Assembly: GCA_947683425.1 (NCBI GenBank)
Contig: CANTUQ010000004.1
Coordinates: 11,570,001 to 11,634,000, forward strand
Reading direction: 5' to 3'
Source: Excoecaria cochinchinensis
Lineage: Eukaryota > Streptophyta > Magnoliopsida > Malpighiales > Euphorbiaceae
Length of the DNA: 64,000 nucleotides
The position numbers were made by a program, and so were the translations under genes. Under the pieces are notes generated by a model. That model did not search any database. It worked only from the letters and a program-made list of their open reading frames with translations, and was not told where the DNA came from. Below are positions 1-11,939 of this stretch, piece after piece (within the stretch, counting starts at the first letter, position 1; each line of letters starts with the position of its first letter).

Positions 1-640
1 TCTTAGCTGAATGCCATCGACTTGCCGTTTGTATATCACACCATCTATATAGATAAACGGAGTAGACAGCCTGCGAATCAATCTTTGTTCCTTTTCAGTA
101 GCCTCTTCTGGGAATACTATCTTTTCTATGTAGCTCTTAACATCATGATACCACAGCTTCTCATCGACAACCTCGATTTCCATGACTGGAGTAGACTCAA
201 AATTGGGCTTTTTAGAACTCGAGATCAAGATGGGCTTCATAACTACCCATTCCGGATTGTCCCATATTGACACCAAAGTTGCGAGGGCATCTGCTAACTG
301 ATTCTCATCCCTTGGAATGAAATGAAAGATACATACTTGAAACTGACTGCTCAACATCTTTAAATGTTTCACGTACGGCATCATTCGTTCTTCTTTTATA
401 GCCCATTCACCCCTAATCTGGTAGATTACCAGCGATGAATCCCCAAAAACCTCTGCATTCTTTGCCTCCAGAGCTTCTTACCCAAAAATGCAGGCTTCAT
501 TTCACGTTTGATCCCTGACATGTCTTAGTAGGTCCACAAAAAGACTCAAATTTTAATCTCTCTTCAGGAGTTATGTTAGATGCTATTAAGATTTCCTTTG
601 GATTTCCCAATGTTCCAAGATTAAATGAAGTTGCATAAGT
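1..640 (-). pseudogene. Tat pol remnant: RT start fused to RNase H
   Basis: On the minus strand the linker NLGT..NPKEI..SNITPEER (about 625-550) leads to a degenerate WTY-stop-DMSGI block (about 535-500), the N-terminal edge of Tat reverse transcriptase. The sequence then jumps at about 480 straight into the second half of the archaeal-type RNase H: EVFGDSSLV, QIRGEW, FIPRDENQLADALATL and VIYKRQVDGIQLR can be read to position 1. The RT palm, the first RNase H and the front of the second are therefore deleted. The RNase H Asp residues in EVFGDSS and ENQLAD are present. The equivalent part of T3 is 57240-57750. The RNase H stretch has few interruptions, but the RT start carries a stop and frame changes, so no functional enzyme can be made. 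Confidence 0.75.
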
Positions 641-1852
641 TGAATCAACGTCAAATATGAATGCATCGTGATTATGCATAATGAAATCGTGAGAAGTATC
701 GCACAAATAAATAAAACCATTAATTTTATTAAGGAAACTAGAATTGAAAATGTCATTATTAAATAGTTCCAAAATAAAAAGAGCATCTAAATAGCTATCA
801 TTTTTCGTTCCCACTCGCACAAATGTTGTTGCCGATTGTTCATTATCATCCTTAGAACAATCTTCCCTTCCTCTCACTTTATCATCAATGAGGTCTTGAA
901 CTTGACTCATCAAAGTTCGACATTCATCAGTCTCATGCCCAGTATGCTGATGGTAGGCACAATACTGATCCGCTTGATGATCGAGATGTCCCTGGCACTT
1001 CTGGCGAGTTTTGCAGGCCTCGACTGTAATTTCCCCTTTTTAATGAAATGAGTGTGGTCCTTAGATAAAGGCTTATCCAAGATGGTATAATAGCTTTGAG
1101 TCATTCAAAAGGTTGGAACCTTTGTGGCTGTAACATTTCTCCTACTGTTACCACCAAGACTTGAGCTCCCATGATTACCTCCTCTCCTAACATTGTTCCC
1201 TCCTTCAAGGATTACAAACTGCTCGTTATTAATAGGATCCTGGACCTAGCCCCTTAGGGTTTGGTAATCATCTATCCAATATCTGGTGGGCTGATAGTGA
1301 TTCAACTACCCCTAATCTCTAGTCCACCTAACTGACCATAGTTGTGGGTTCTCTTCCGATGCTTGAGGCAAAGATCTATCTAAGCTAGAATGATATCCCT
1401 GAGCCATTCTAGTTGCCGATGCTTCTTCCATCCATGGGATGCCAACACAACTATCACACCTGCAGCGTTGGCTTCTTACATCTAAGTTTATAGCACCGAA
1501 AGTAAATTTCTTGCGGGCAGCTTGGGTAGTTGTAAGTTTGGACCTTAAAATTTATTCTTCAAGGACATCCATCTTTCTTTTTAGGTCCTATGCCGTTGCT
1601 AGAAACCCATCCTCTGAAGCATGTCCCTTGCCTTTTCGTCCAGATGATGGAGAAAAATGCATCTCTTCTCCAAACTCAGTTGGTGGTAGGAATACTTCCT
1701 TAGCTAGATCATGCTCTCGTTGTGACAAAGTAGGAGCAGTAAGTTATTGTCTGGCGGGTGGTGTCATTGCAGTGGTTAAATTTCCCATCATGGCCATCCG
1801 GTTCTCATACTCTTCTAGTCTTCTACCCACTTCTTTGGTAATTATGGCACGA
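641..1852 (-). pseudogene. Tat gag remnant, 3' part
   Basis: The frames on the minus strand are broken but readable. From about 1850 downward the order is RAIITKEVGRRLEEYENRM, a PPTEFGEEMHFSPSSGRKGKG stretch, then a zinc-knuckle-like YCAYHQHTGHETDEC followed by VQDLID at 915-880. The Cys/His arrangement and following IQDLID are typical of Tat gag C-termini and match T3 at 55880-55960. About 100 codons of unknown character (IYLCDTSHDFIMHNHDAFIFD) follow before pol, and no protease DSG/DTG motif is visible. Stops and at least two frameshifts are present. The gag is cut by the CACTA insertion, and its front part continues at 6876. Confidence 0.65.
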
Positions 1853-1855
1853 GTG
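1853..1855. repeat. Target site duplication AGT, left copy (CACTA)
   Basis: AGT precedes the first base of the CACTA element and is repeated at 6873-6875. Three-base duplications are characteristic of CACTA transposons. Confidence 0.75.
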
Positions 1856-3120
1856 ACTACAAGAAATTTGACTTTTTGTGATGACTTTTTTAATGACACA
1901 TAAAATTTCCTCACTAATTATAACTTACAATGACGAATTTTTTAAAACATCACCATACTATTTATTACTGTGATGAAATTATCTTGCGTTATTTTATGTT
2001 TTAATTATCGTCACTAAAAGATTAATTTTGTGACGAAAAAATATATTTCGTCATGGTTTATTTAGGAGAGATAATTTACCACCATACTTTTGGAGGGAAA
2101 ACATTTAATGACAAAATAATAACTTATTGCAACGTATATAATCGTCAAAAGATATTTATTTTTCGTGACGAATTATTTTTGTCATAATTAAATAAATTAG
2201 TGATAATAAAATCATTTCATCACAAATAACATATCCATATAAATAAATATTATATTTATAACAAATAAATGTATCACAAAAAATGAATATATTGTGACAA
2301 GATACAATTTCGTCACCTTTGATATGAAGGAAAAATTTTCAATCATTTTCTTTTGAACGAAAAAATTATAACGGAAAAATTTACTATTTGCGACATATAA
2401 ATTCGTCATGAAATACTTATTTTTTTATGACATTAATTATTTTTGTTACAATTTAATAAATTAGTTACGATAAAATGATTTCGTCACAAATAAGATATCG
2501 AGATAAAAAAAAATTCTAATTACTTTTTAAGAAAAATTTTAGTTCCAAAGATAATTTTATTTATGACAAATAAATGTGTCATAAAAAATGAATATATTGT
2601 GATGAGGTACAATTTTCCCACCTTTGATTTGAAGGGAAATTTTCCAATTTTTTTCTTTTGGAGGAAAAAAAATTTAACAAAAAAAATAATTATTTGCTAT
2701 ATATAAATTCGTCATGAAATACTTATTGTTTTGATATGGATTATTTTTGTCACAATTTTATGCATTAGCGACGATAAAATTATTGTGTCAAATGATTTTA
2801 TTTATGACAATTAATTGTGTCACAAAAAATGAATATATTATGACGAAACACAAATTCGTCATGCGTATAATTAATTTATGACACTAATAATATTTTGTTA
2901 CAATTGGTTGTAATATTAATATACGACAAGTAAATTATGTCATAAAAAATAATTAAATTCATAACAAACAAATATGTTACAAAAAGATTAATATATTGTG
3001 ATTAAATATAAATTTATTACTAATACAATCAATTTGTGCTACCATAATATTTAGTCACAATTGATTGTAATAAAAATGTACTACAATTAAATTAAATTAT
3101 AAATAAATTATTTTATGTTA
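1856..3120. repeat. Left subterminal repeat region of the CACTA element
   Basis: More than twenty degenerate copies of TTCGTCA / TGACGAAA, in both orientations, are scattered through very AT-rich sequence, for example near 1930, 2030, 2165, 2310, 2480 and 2840. Some larger units are repeated, such as AAAAAATGAATATATTGTGA near 2280, 2585 and 2830. In En/Spm-type elements such repeats bind the element-encoded DNA-binding protein; here this is inferred from layout. Confidence 0.7.
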
Positions 3121-3289
3121 TAAATAAAAATGTCCTTCATCAATTTTTTAATAACCAAAAATAGTTTGTCATCTACTTTTTTTTTATAAAAATAACTAAA
3201 TTATATAAGAAAGTTAATTAATTAATAATATAATAATAATTTAAAATAAAATAAATTTTTTATTAAAATATAATATTTTAATGTAAATC

Positions 3290-3640
3290 CCATTTTTTCC
3301 TCTCTTTCCCCTCTCTCTTGCGCTCTGTCTCACTTGCACCATCTCTCTCAATCGAAGCTGAAGCAGTAGCCATCCGTGGAAGCTGCCTCGCCGCCATATC
3401 CTCCTCTATCGCTGTCAGTGGAAGCCTCCTGATCTAGTCTCCTCACCTCCATCACTGCTATTTTTTTTATTACCCCAAATCTCAATTCACTTCTGCAGCT
3501 GCTCGATACTTCTGTTCTTCCCTCCCTCCTCTGTTCTTCTTTCACTCAGCCACCATCACCGGAGTTTCCTTGGCCAGCCACCGATCAAAGCCTTTATCAC
3601 CGATTAGCTTTCTTATTTATCGGTATGTATAACTCTCTTT
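3290..3640 (+). other. CT-rich leader-like segment with possible exon/intron border
   Basis: The AT-rich repeat zone changes abruptly to CT-rich sequence (CCTCTCTTTCCCCTCTCTCTTG), then moderately GC-rich sequence to about 3622, followed by CG/GTATGT and a long T-run. This looks like the 5' untranslated exon and first splice donor of the transposon's gene. No convincing reading frame is seen in it. It is a weak call based on composition only. Confidence 0.3.
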
Positions 3641-5779
3641 TTTTTTTTTTTTGCTTTTCTCTATCTAATTTCATTCTTCAATTGATTTTCATTTGGTCTT
3701 GGAATAAATTGGTCTCTGTTCTTGATTAATTCTTTATAATGTGATGGTGATATTTATTATTAATTCAAGAATGGTGGTTTAGGGCAGAGAATAGAAGACC
3801 AGCTAATGAGAATTTAATTTCAGGCCATGTCCTTCTCTCTCTCTATTTTTTTTCCATGGCTTCCTTATGTATATAACTAGCTAATGAGATTCTAATTTCT
3901 TATGTGAGCTTTTATTATTGTCTATTTGTTGATGTTAGTATTTTTTTCAAGTAAAGTAGATTTGTTTGGTCATTTGCAACCCAATTCCTATAAGTTTACT
4001 CTTTCACAGAACCATAACTTTGTTAATCTTTGTGTGGTTTGTGTTCGATTACTTTTCATTATAATTAAAAGTGGATTGTTTGATGGGTATTAGATTTGCT
4101 AAGTTTTTGAGTTAATTGTCTTCTCTTTCCTTAAAGATATGAATTAAATCAATAATATCTAGAAGAATTTGCTACTGGTTTTTCACTTTACTTAAAGGAT
4201 ATTATGAGACTGTTTCACTGATTTTTCGAAAATAATTATATTTGTTGTTTCTTACACATGAATCAAAAGTTAATATTCTTATCTTTCATAAATGTTTCCT
4301 TCTTCTTTCTATCTCTCTCTCTTTTTGGTCCCTTTTAAAAATTTTGATTTTATTTATGCTTTAAGAAAATTAGAAGAGTACAGAGTTGGATGAGAGTGAA
4401 TACAACATAAATTAGATCTATATCTTCATCTATAATGAATTATTACTGAGTAATTTTCTGCTGAATGCCACATCTAAACATAAAATACTTATATTTTATT
4501 GATTTGTACTTTAAGAATTTAGTGGTTACACCAATCCTGCTTTCTGTACATTACTGTTTGGGATTTATCAAATTTGGGTATATGAAATGATGGATAATGT
4601 TCTGCCATTTGTTAATTTTCCTTCATACTTTTTGTTAAAAAAAAGTTTATTAATCAGCAATAGGAGACTTCAAATGCGATTAATAGAATATTTATTCAAT
4701 TATCTTATAAAAATAAATTCAAAAAAATTGAATATGAAGATGAGATTGTTAATTAAATTGCAGCTACGTACCGTAGTGGAATTTGTAGGCCTGATGATTG
4801 AAAAATGATATTAATTTTTATAGATTTAACCCAACCCACATCACTTAATCCGTTGAGTGTACATGTTGCTTTTAATTGTTGGAGTTGAATTGAGTATAAT
4901 AAAACCAGCTCTTCAATTCAAATCCAAATATGTTCTGTTAATCAATAATACATAATTAAAGGAACAGGTCAACATTAGGTAGTGATTGATTAGGAACACA
5001 ATTAGATGTAATATATATGTAGTTTTTAACGTATAATTCAACCTAACTTGCCTTAGTAGATCATCCGATTGAATGAGATGAGAATTGGATTTTTGAGTTT
5101 TTAACGCATTCCGAATCCATGAATGACATACCTAGGGACGTATTCCCCACTAAATTCTCGGTTATTTTGCATTTAGTATAAGTTATCGGACATGTGATTT
5201 TTATTTTGTACATTTTGATTCTAGAAACAGATTTTTATGTAAGTTATCTATTTGACTATTTGGTTGATTTTTTTTTAATTCAAATTGAATTGGGAAATGC
5301 AATGTGATTGTAGAAGCTCTTATAGTGAATGGAGCAGTAAATATATTTTGTATGTCATGTAAATTTGTTAAATTTATTTATTTTGAGCATATTATTATTA
5401 ATATTTATATTATTATTAATAATACATTTATACTTATAATATATTAATATATTTATGATAATAATATATTTTTTCTCTTTTTTTTAGGATACATAAGACT
5501 CAACTATATTTTTGAAGGTCCACACCAGTGTCAACTTTTCATTATCATGTTTTTCTCCTTTTTTTTTGATCTTATAAATTTATAAGATTGCTTTGTATGT
5601 TGTAATTAGTGTCTTGAAAACTACTTAAATAGTATGTAGATTTTACCAAAAATAGTTTTACATATATATGTTTTATGTTATGTATGACATATGTGGGCTC
5701 AATTTAACTTTAACTATATTATTTTATTTTTCTAATTACTTAATAATGATTATTTTCATTTACGTTATATTAGAAAACG
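3641..5779. other. AT-rich CACTA interior with no recognisable gene
   Basis: I see no coding signal in this stretch. The composition, T-runs and lack of long frames suggest intron sequence or decayed non-coding interior between the leader at 3290-3640 and the exon remnant at 5780. Confidence 0.4.
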
Positions 5780-5917
5780 GATAAGAGTTGGATGTATACC
5801 ATGAAATGGTCTAAGGAGTACATAGAAGGGGTACGATCTTTTATGAATTTCGTAGAAAATCATATGGGAAAAGATTGTGACATCCGATGGGCAAACTTGT
5901 GTTGGAGTTTGAATTGA
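5780..5917 (+). pseudogene. CACTA transposase-associated domain exon (remnant)
   Basis: An open stretch beginning after a possible acceptor (TTATATTAG) reads DKSWMYTMKWSKEYIEGV, then RSFMNFVENHMGKDCDIRW, and stops at 5915-5917. The order D-K-S-W-M, S-x-E-Y-x-x-G-V, F-x-x-F-V-E, then D-I-R is that of the transposase-associated domain found at the N-terminus of plant CACTA (TNP2-family) proteins. The family normally continues with a C-P-C-x-x-C motif; here it is replaced by WANLCW and a stop, so the downstream zinc-binding part and catalytic core are lost. This fixes the element's sense strand as plus. The protein would have acted in nuclear transposition. Confidence 0.7.
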
Positions 5918-6274
5918 ACTGGGGTGAATGAATATATGATTATTTGAAGTATAAAGATTTTATTGTTTACAGGCGGATAGATAATATTATAGAGGAAACT
6001 CTACCGAAATTTCGGTAGAATTAAGTGACATATTTGTCTTTTGATTAAATAAACAGTAAAACTAAATAGCTATAGGGCAGATGGGTATAGTGAAAGGATA
6101 AAAAAAAATAATTACCTGAATTTTGCAATAATTTTAAGAGTAGTTTAAGACAATCAAGTAATCGTGCAGTATCGTTGGAACCATAGTGTGTGTATAAATT
6201 AAGGGTGTTATATGATTGAGTTTTTTTTATCTAATATATGATTTTTTGTTGTAGGAACAGGATGCAAATTTTTA
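5918..6274. other. CACTA interior after the exon remnant; includes an 18-bp palindrome
   Basis: There is no gene signal. A perfect palindrome CTACCGAAATTTCGGTAG lies at 6002-6019. Confidence 0.4.
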
Positions 6275-6872
6275 AGTTTCACTAAACCTATTGTCACTAA
6301 AACTATTTTTTGTGACAATTATTTTTTTCCGTATTTATGTCACTAATTTATAAAATAATATGATGATTTATATTCATCATTAATATACGTTAATTTAATG
6401 ATGAAATCATTTTTCATCACTTAAAGTATTAGATTTAATGATGACATTAAATATTTTATGACGAAAATTATATTTATTTGTGACGATAATTACGTAACCA
6501 ATACTTAATGGTTTTAACTAGAAGCAGAGTTTCGTCATTAAAAATATTTAATTTCGTGACGAATTTTAAATTTGTCATAAAAATGCCAATCTTTTGTGAC
6601 GATAAACAATATAATGTGACGAAATATAATTTTATTTATGAAATAATTTTTGTCATGAAAAGTAAGAACTAAAGATGACGATAATTATTTTCGTTACAAA
6701 AAATGATACTTATTGTGACAAAAAAGTAAATTTTCACGTAAACTTTTATTTTACGTGCCTACCGTTACGTTCTCTGTGACAACAAAAATTCGTCACCTTA
6801 TCTTTTCAGTGACGAAAAATGAATTTTTCATGACAATTTTTTGTATCATAAAAAGTGTAATTTCTTATAGTA
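6275..6872. repeat. Right subterminal repeat region of the CACTA element
   Basis: It holds a dozen or more TGACGAAA / TTCGTCA-type units in both orientations (for example near 6480, 6530, 6555, 6600, 6790 and 6810), mirroring 1856-3120. It ends with the terminal repeat TTTCTTATAGT and the duplication AGT at 6873-6875. Confidence 0.7.
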
Positions 6873-6875
6873 AGT

Positions 6876-7812
6876 GGCGTCAGATTTCTAGGTAAGTTGG
6901 CCATATCGCTATCTATTGAGAACTAAAAGGAGGTTGCTTCATTGCTTTCTGAGAGTGACTCTGAGTATTCTACCCTTTCTGGCAGTTCGAAAACAGGATT
7001 TCTAGCCAATCTTCCACTGGGACCTCTGGACCACTTAGATGGGTCTATGATGGCTCCAAAACATAGTCTGTTAGGATGATGCATGAATGACATGTGATGC
7101 ATGGTTGCTCTTTATGCAGTATCCACAACCACATGCAAGCAAATAAATCCTTTCGACCTTGTTGCTACCCCATATGAGGTCACATAGTCTTTTTCCTAGG
7201 TGGGCTTAGTCCATGGGTTAGCGGGGAACCCAATAGATGAGTATGGTACGCGGTAGAAAATTGACAGCATAACTTCTCTTAATTTAAAGCTCATACACAT
7301 GGCTCTTTTATCATTATGTATTTAGGTAGCCCAAATAAATTGGCATGGGCCTATCGGGGCATGAAAGCCTGTGATTAGGTGACCAACCAATTTACCTGGG
7401 TCTGTCCAATATATAATGATCCACATAGCAAGCATGGCATTATGGTTCATACCACCTAGGGGAAGTATCTATTTCTATTATATGAGCTTTAGTTAGTGTG
7501 ATGATACTTTTGGACCACCCAAGCATGATTCTTGCCAACGGGTCTAGTTCGTCATGAGCATAGTGGCCGGTTGGGTTATCATTTGATATACCAAATGGTA
7601 CTAGACTTGGGCTGGTGATTATTCCTAATACTTCCCCACATTGAGTGAACATAGGGTGGTGCTTTGGAAGCGCACTGGGGTTAAGAGAGGGTATAAACTG
7701 GCGTCGATCTAAGGCTCTAATGAAATGCTACGCAGTTTACGAAGAGGGATGAAATTATAAATTAAAACTCAAATTTTAATCAAGGTACTTTTGAAGCGAA
7801 GTCTTATTGCGT
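6876..7812 (-). other. Tat element A: gag start fragment and untranslated leader
   Basis: This is the continuation of element A across the CACTA insertion. The first 110 bases (minus strand) join in phase to the gag at 1852 through the ACT duplication. The rest is leader without a sound reading frame. It matches T3's leader at 54060-54990 in the opposite orientation, including a CACCTAGG..AGTATCT block and a GCATGACATG..ATGCAT stretch. Confidence 0.6.
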
Positions 7813-7830
7813 CCCCAGCAGAGTCGGCAC
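7813..7830 (-). other. Primer-binding site of Tat element A
   Basis: Read on the minus strand, GTGCCGACTCTGCTGGGG follows directly after the LTR end TCACA. The same position in T3 reads GTGGCGACTACACTAGGG. A TGGCGACTC-type site is what Tat/Ogre elements use; the tRNA-Arg assignment is from family knowledge, not shown here. Confidence 0.65.
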
Positions 7831-9181
7831 TGTGACGCGCGCCGAACCGCGAAGGCCCCAAAAACCTGCTCTTAGGGTATCGAGAGAGGTTCATAAGACC
7901 CGTAAAGATTACGGGGGCGTCTATTTTTGGCAACAAGAGGTGTTTTAGAGTCGTCATCAAATAAAATATTGGGAAAGTTCATCTAGCCTCATTGAGCCCA
8001 AGACAAAGCGTGTGGTCTATTTTGGGCAACGAGAGATATTTTGGAATTCCCATTCCAATGAAACATTGGAAATGGTTCATCTAATCTCACGAAGCCTAAG
8101 ACGACGTATTTAGTCTATTTTGGGCAACAGGAGATATTTTGGAATTCCCTTTGTAACACCCCAAAACCACCCCAGTAGTTTGAGCCTGTCCGTGTCTGTA
8201 TGTGTATATTTTTAGGTGTTGCATGTATATGTTAAGTTGAATTATATATTTAATTTATGTGTATTAGTTGAGAAGAGTAATTAGACTAGTGTATAAGTGG
8301 GTGTATGGAAATAAAGTGTGAATTAGAGATAGTCTAGTGTGTGTAGTAGTGTATGGGAGTAGGGTGTATTATGAGACATGTGTCTTATGGGGAGGATGAC
8401 ATGTGGCAAAGTGGATAGGTTAGCATTTAATGGGTTTGGTGAGGAAAGAGAGAGAGAAAAAGCAGCCATTTTTCCCTTGTTTCCCGTTCTTCTTCCCTCC
8501 TTCACGTTTTTCCCTTCACTTCTTCTTCCATCTCCTTTGTTCTTTCTTTTCTTGGCCCGATCTTGCTCCCTCTCCTTTCCCTTGAGTAGATTAAGTTGCT
8601 TGGCTTGTGATTTTTGAGGCTCAAAGGTGAGTAGAGGTTATGGATGTCTTGATTTCTTCTTCTTCCTCTTCTCTAGGTTTAAGTTTATATGTATTTGTTT
8701 ATGGATTGTTTTAGAATTGATCTTGGTTATGGTGGGATTGTGGTTCAGAGGAGTCTCCTAGGCAGGCGAAAGGAAAATAAATCGCTAGCGGGAGCGGAGC
8801 TCACGAATAGGAGCTAAGGAAAGAAGGTTTGGGAATGTTTGTCTTTTTATGTATATTTATGAGTTGTGTTATTATAGCTTGAATTGGAATTAGTGTGATA
8901 TGTGATGTGAGAGAATGAATATTGTTGAAGGATTTGCAAGGAATCATGTGAATGGTTGCAATTAGTGTTAAAATAGCTGTTTTGGGATTTCTTGAAATTG
9001 AGCATGTGTTTGGCTTAATTTAATTGAAATAAATGGTGATAAAGCTGGGTTTTTAATTATATGATGATTTGTTGATGCTTGTGTTGCTAAACTTTGAGGT
9101 TTAGAATCAATTTTGGAAGTTTGGATGTGAATTTTGTGTGAATTCTGCAGATTTTGGGTGTAAGAGCTGAAAAACCCGTGT

Positions 9182-9466
9182 CTGTCGCGATCGCGACATT
9201 GTCGCGAGCGCGACAGAGTGCGGAGGTTTCAACCCTCGCGTTGGCGCGAGAGATGTCGCGCCAAGGAACTCGAAGGAGCTCTCTGTCACGAGCGCGACAG
9301 AGTGTTCGATCTCGGAGAGTGTGCAAGGCTCTATTCTGTCGCGAGCGCGACAACCCTCACGAGCGCAAAGAGAGCAGCACCCATGCCCTCTCGCGACCAC
9401 AGGGCCACTCGCGATCGCGAGATGAGGCGGGGAAGTGTATTTTGGCTTCTGTCGCGAGCGCGACAG
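9182..9466. repeat. GC-rich palindrome array in solo LTR S
   Basis: Repeated, variably spaced palindromes of the form TGTCGCGAGCGCGACA (for example 9199-9215, 9334-9350 and 9450-9465) and TCGCGATCGCGA variants. The block is very CpG-rich inside an AT-rich LTR. Overlapping open frames on both strands here are by-products of the composition. Confidence 0.8.
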
Positions 9467-9678
9467 ACGTGACTTCCAAATTTGATTTCTTCTCCTTTTT
9501 GCTTAATGACTTGATTTCTTTTGCATGCACTCTTTCATTAAAACCTTGAACACTTATTTAAATGAATAATATGTATGTTAATTTGACAAGATTTCGTGTA
9601 ACCTGCTAATGTCGGATAAGTGGATAGTTAGGCATGCCTAATAGAGTTATGTGTTGCTGCAGCTATGTGTACGATTTT

Positions 9679-9838
9679 GGACCCTGATCAGGTCCCCCGA
9701 TCGGATCCTCGCGATCCTTCTGTTTGAATCTTTCTTAAGATTCTATGTGAAAACAATTTGGAACAAAAATAAAAAGAATGTTTCGATACCTTCGGGTATC
9801 TATGTGTTTATAATACGATACCGATACTCTCAAGTATC
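9679..9838 (+). other. Hairpin ladder in solo LTR S
   Basis: Five successive stems: GGACC/GGTCC (9679-9695), GGATC/GATCC with loop CTCGC (9703-9717), GAATCTT/AAGATTC (9726-9743), GATACC/GGTATC (9785-9800) and GATACT/AGTATC with one mismatch (9823-9838). The same ordered positions are paired with different bases in B1, B2 and LTR b. Confidence 0.7.
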
Positions 9839-10023
9839 TATGTGTACTCGTTATCCACTCATTATGATTAAGCAGGTGCTAGTGTGTCTTTGTACAAGAA
9901 TTTTTGGATTATGATATAAATATTGGGATGAATTATGTATGATTATATATCTATAATTGTATCATTCTCATGTGCTTTCTGTTGTCGTCACTGTGAGTGG
10001 CGGTTATGCATTTGTGTTTTCCC

Positions 10024-10064
10024 CACTAAGCGGTTTCGCTTAGCACGGGTGTTTATCCGTGCAG
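10024..10064 (+). other. Conserved double hairpin in solo LTR S
   Basis: Stem 1 is AAGCG..CGCTT in CACTAAGCGGTTTCGCTTAG; stem 2 is GCACGG..CCGTGC, directly following. The same pair occurs in B1, B2 and, on the minus strand, LTRs a, b and c. Confidence 0.7.
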
Positions 10065-11277
10065 GTGTGGAAGGTTTTGGTACGCATGGTTTGGGCGTGT
10101 CGCATCGGGAAGGCCAACACAACTAGAGATCGAAGTTTTATAGTCTAGGCTTTCCTTTCTTTTATATCGGATATAATGTTTTGTTAGCCCTTCAGAACAG
10201 TGTATTTTGAGCTTTTGTATATTTGCTCTTTTTGTAATCGGATGTAAGATGTAAAGACTTTCTTTTGTATATTAATGAAAGTATTCATTTTTGTTCTATA
10301 TCACTCTTCTTTATTTCAAAAAAATTTTAATTTATCCTTGAGATGTTTTCATTCTTATGTGATGTTAGCGTGTTTGCACTAGTGGGATGTGACACTCCAA
10401 TCTATCTTGGATTCTTCTCCCTCTAATTCAATAGAAGTATCCATGGTATAGGTTGGGGTGTGACACCCTTCCCAATAGAACATTAGAAAGCTTCATCTAA
10501 CCTCGTTAATCCTAAGACCAGAGAGAGTTCAGGACTCCACTCTTATTCATACTTCAATTAAAGTTATGAGTCTTGAAATTAAAATTTCATTCCTTTTCTC
10601 ATATAGTTTAATACAAGTTATTAAAGCACAAATCAACCACATAATGAAAGCTGTAAATAACATAAATTTAGAATAAAAAAGATAAAAGAACATTAATTTA
10701 CAACAAAACTAGCGGCGGAATACAACACCCAATGTAAATGAACATGTAAATCACACATAAAATGGGATACTTGTTGTAGATGAAGACATTGGTCCTCGCA
10801 TGCATACTTAAAAAGAATAATGTTAATGTGATAATTTTATTTGGGGAGAAAATCAGGACATTGGTCCTATTTTATTTAATGAAAACCTTGTTCATTTATA
10901 GAAAAGCTTTTGCCGCCTTTTATATTAACTAATGTAGAAATAACATTTATGATGAATAAGAATTGAGAAGAATAAACTAACGGAAAAAATAGAGTATAAG
11001 AAATGAACCGATTTGTTGGCCCCGAATCATCCTAGTTTGATCCCTTTTTTTTCATCCAATATTTAGCAAAACAAAGAAAACTCAGAAAAATACAAATAAC
11101 CCACTAGTGGAATAATAAATTAAAATAATGATAATAAAAGGAAACATTGGAGGTAAAACAAATAATTAGACTAATAAAAAAGAGAAAATGAACTACCAAA
11201 AATAAATAGAAACAAGGATTAAAAGAAAGGGAAAAAAGAATAACAAAGAGAGGAAGGAAGGCCTAGGGATAAATAGA

Positions 11278-11402
11278 TGGCCCGAGCGACGATAGTTCTT
11301 GGGGTGACCGACGGGCATAAGGGATTCCCTGTGACAACCCATCTCTCGCTTGAGTGAAGGCCGTTGGTGAGGCCTTCAACCCGACGGTCACCTCCAGACC
11401 TC
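11278..11402. repeat. GC-rich dyad block 1 in Tat A LTR
   Basis: CGACGGGC and GACGGTC words in both orientations form a GC island within AT-rich LTR sequence. It resembles the block at 23911-24037 in the Tat solo LTR. Confidence 0.5.
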
Positions 11403-11939
11403 AAAAAATGGCAAAAATCAATTAAAATCCATGATTTTCACTTTTAATTCCTTTTTTCTATGCAATAAATTATCAATAAAGCAAATAAAGCAATAAAAAC
11501 TGGTTAATTAAAAGAAATTAATTCATGTTATGAAGTGGCAAATAAAGAATGTTTACCCTCGTAATGTTAATCTTCGGAAGGTGAATATTGCGTGGATTTC
11601 CCTTGAATTCTATGAGGATATCTTGACCAATGAAAATTGTTTAAAATAACTTCTCTTATAAAATTGTTATTTTCAAATAATTCAAAATTTCTCGATTTCA
11701 CTTTTGTCTTTTGTGAATGATTTTGAATCTGAAAAGGATAGATCGAGGAAACAAAATTGTTTTCCCTTTCTCAAGTTCTTCCTCATTCATTTTTCGAAGA
11801 GTTAAAAAAAATCGATGTGAGAAAAGATCCTTTGCTTTTAAAAATCTAAAAATTGCCAACCCAAAACCTTGATCCTCAGCCTGCTATTTGTAAGCTAACT
11901 GAGGATAAGGATAAGAAATTCAAATCTTTTTAAAAATTA

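Larger units (their letters stand above)
1856..6872 (+). mobile_element. CACTA (En/Spm-type) DNA transposon, defective, about 5.0 kb
   Basis: The left terminus reads (G)ACTACAAGAAATT, and the right terminus in reverse complement reads (T)ACTATAAGAAATT. Both match the plant CACTA terminal repeat CACTACAAGAAA except that the outermost C is mutated at each end. The 3-bp target duplication AGT flanks it. Both subterminal regions are dense in TGACGAAA/TTCGTCA units, the expected arrangement of transposase-binding repeats. Inside are a CT-rich leader-like segment (3290-3640) and one transposase-associated-domain exon (5780-5917). No DDE transposase core is seen, so it is non-autonomous or internally deleted. 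It sits in the gag of Tat element A. Confidence 0.85.
8152..10465 (+). mobile_element. Solo LTR S, Tekay-like
   Basis: It runs from TGTAACACCCC to GGGGTGTGACA (TG...CA, 2314 bp), is flanked by the 5-bp duplication CCCTT (8147-8151 and 10466-10470), and has no internal region. It shares the Tekay LTR order seen in B1 and B2: GC-palindrome array (9182-9466), GATAGTTAGGCATGCCTAAT box (about 9624), hairpin ladder (9679-9838), CCACTAAGCG double hairpin (10024-10064), and a GGCCAACACAA block. It arose by LTR-LTR recombination of a complete element inserted in Tat A. Confidence 0.9.

Noticed and set aside
1439..1903. A 154-codon plus-strand frame
   Set aside because: It is antisense to the Tat A gag and runs across the CACTA border into its terminal repeat.
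5950..6070. CTACCGAAATTTCGGTAG palindrome as evidence of another LTR inside the CACTA element
   Set aside because: A similar phrase occurs near the ends of some LTRs (15451), but no LTR tips, primer site or duplication are found here.
9154..9549. Overlapping 80-130-codon frames on both strands
   Set aside because: They follow from the GC-rich palindrome array, where stop codons are rare in every frame. There is no domain and no conservation.
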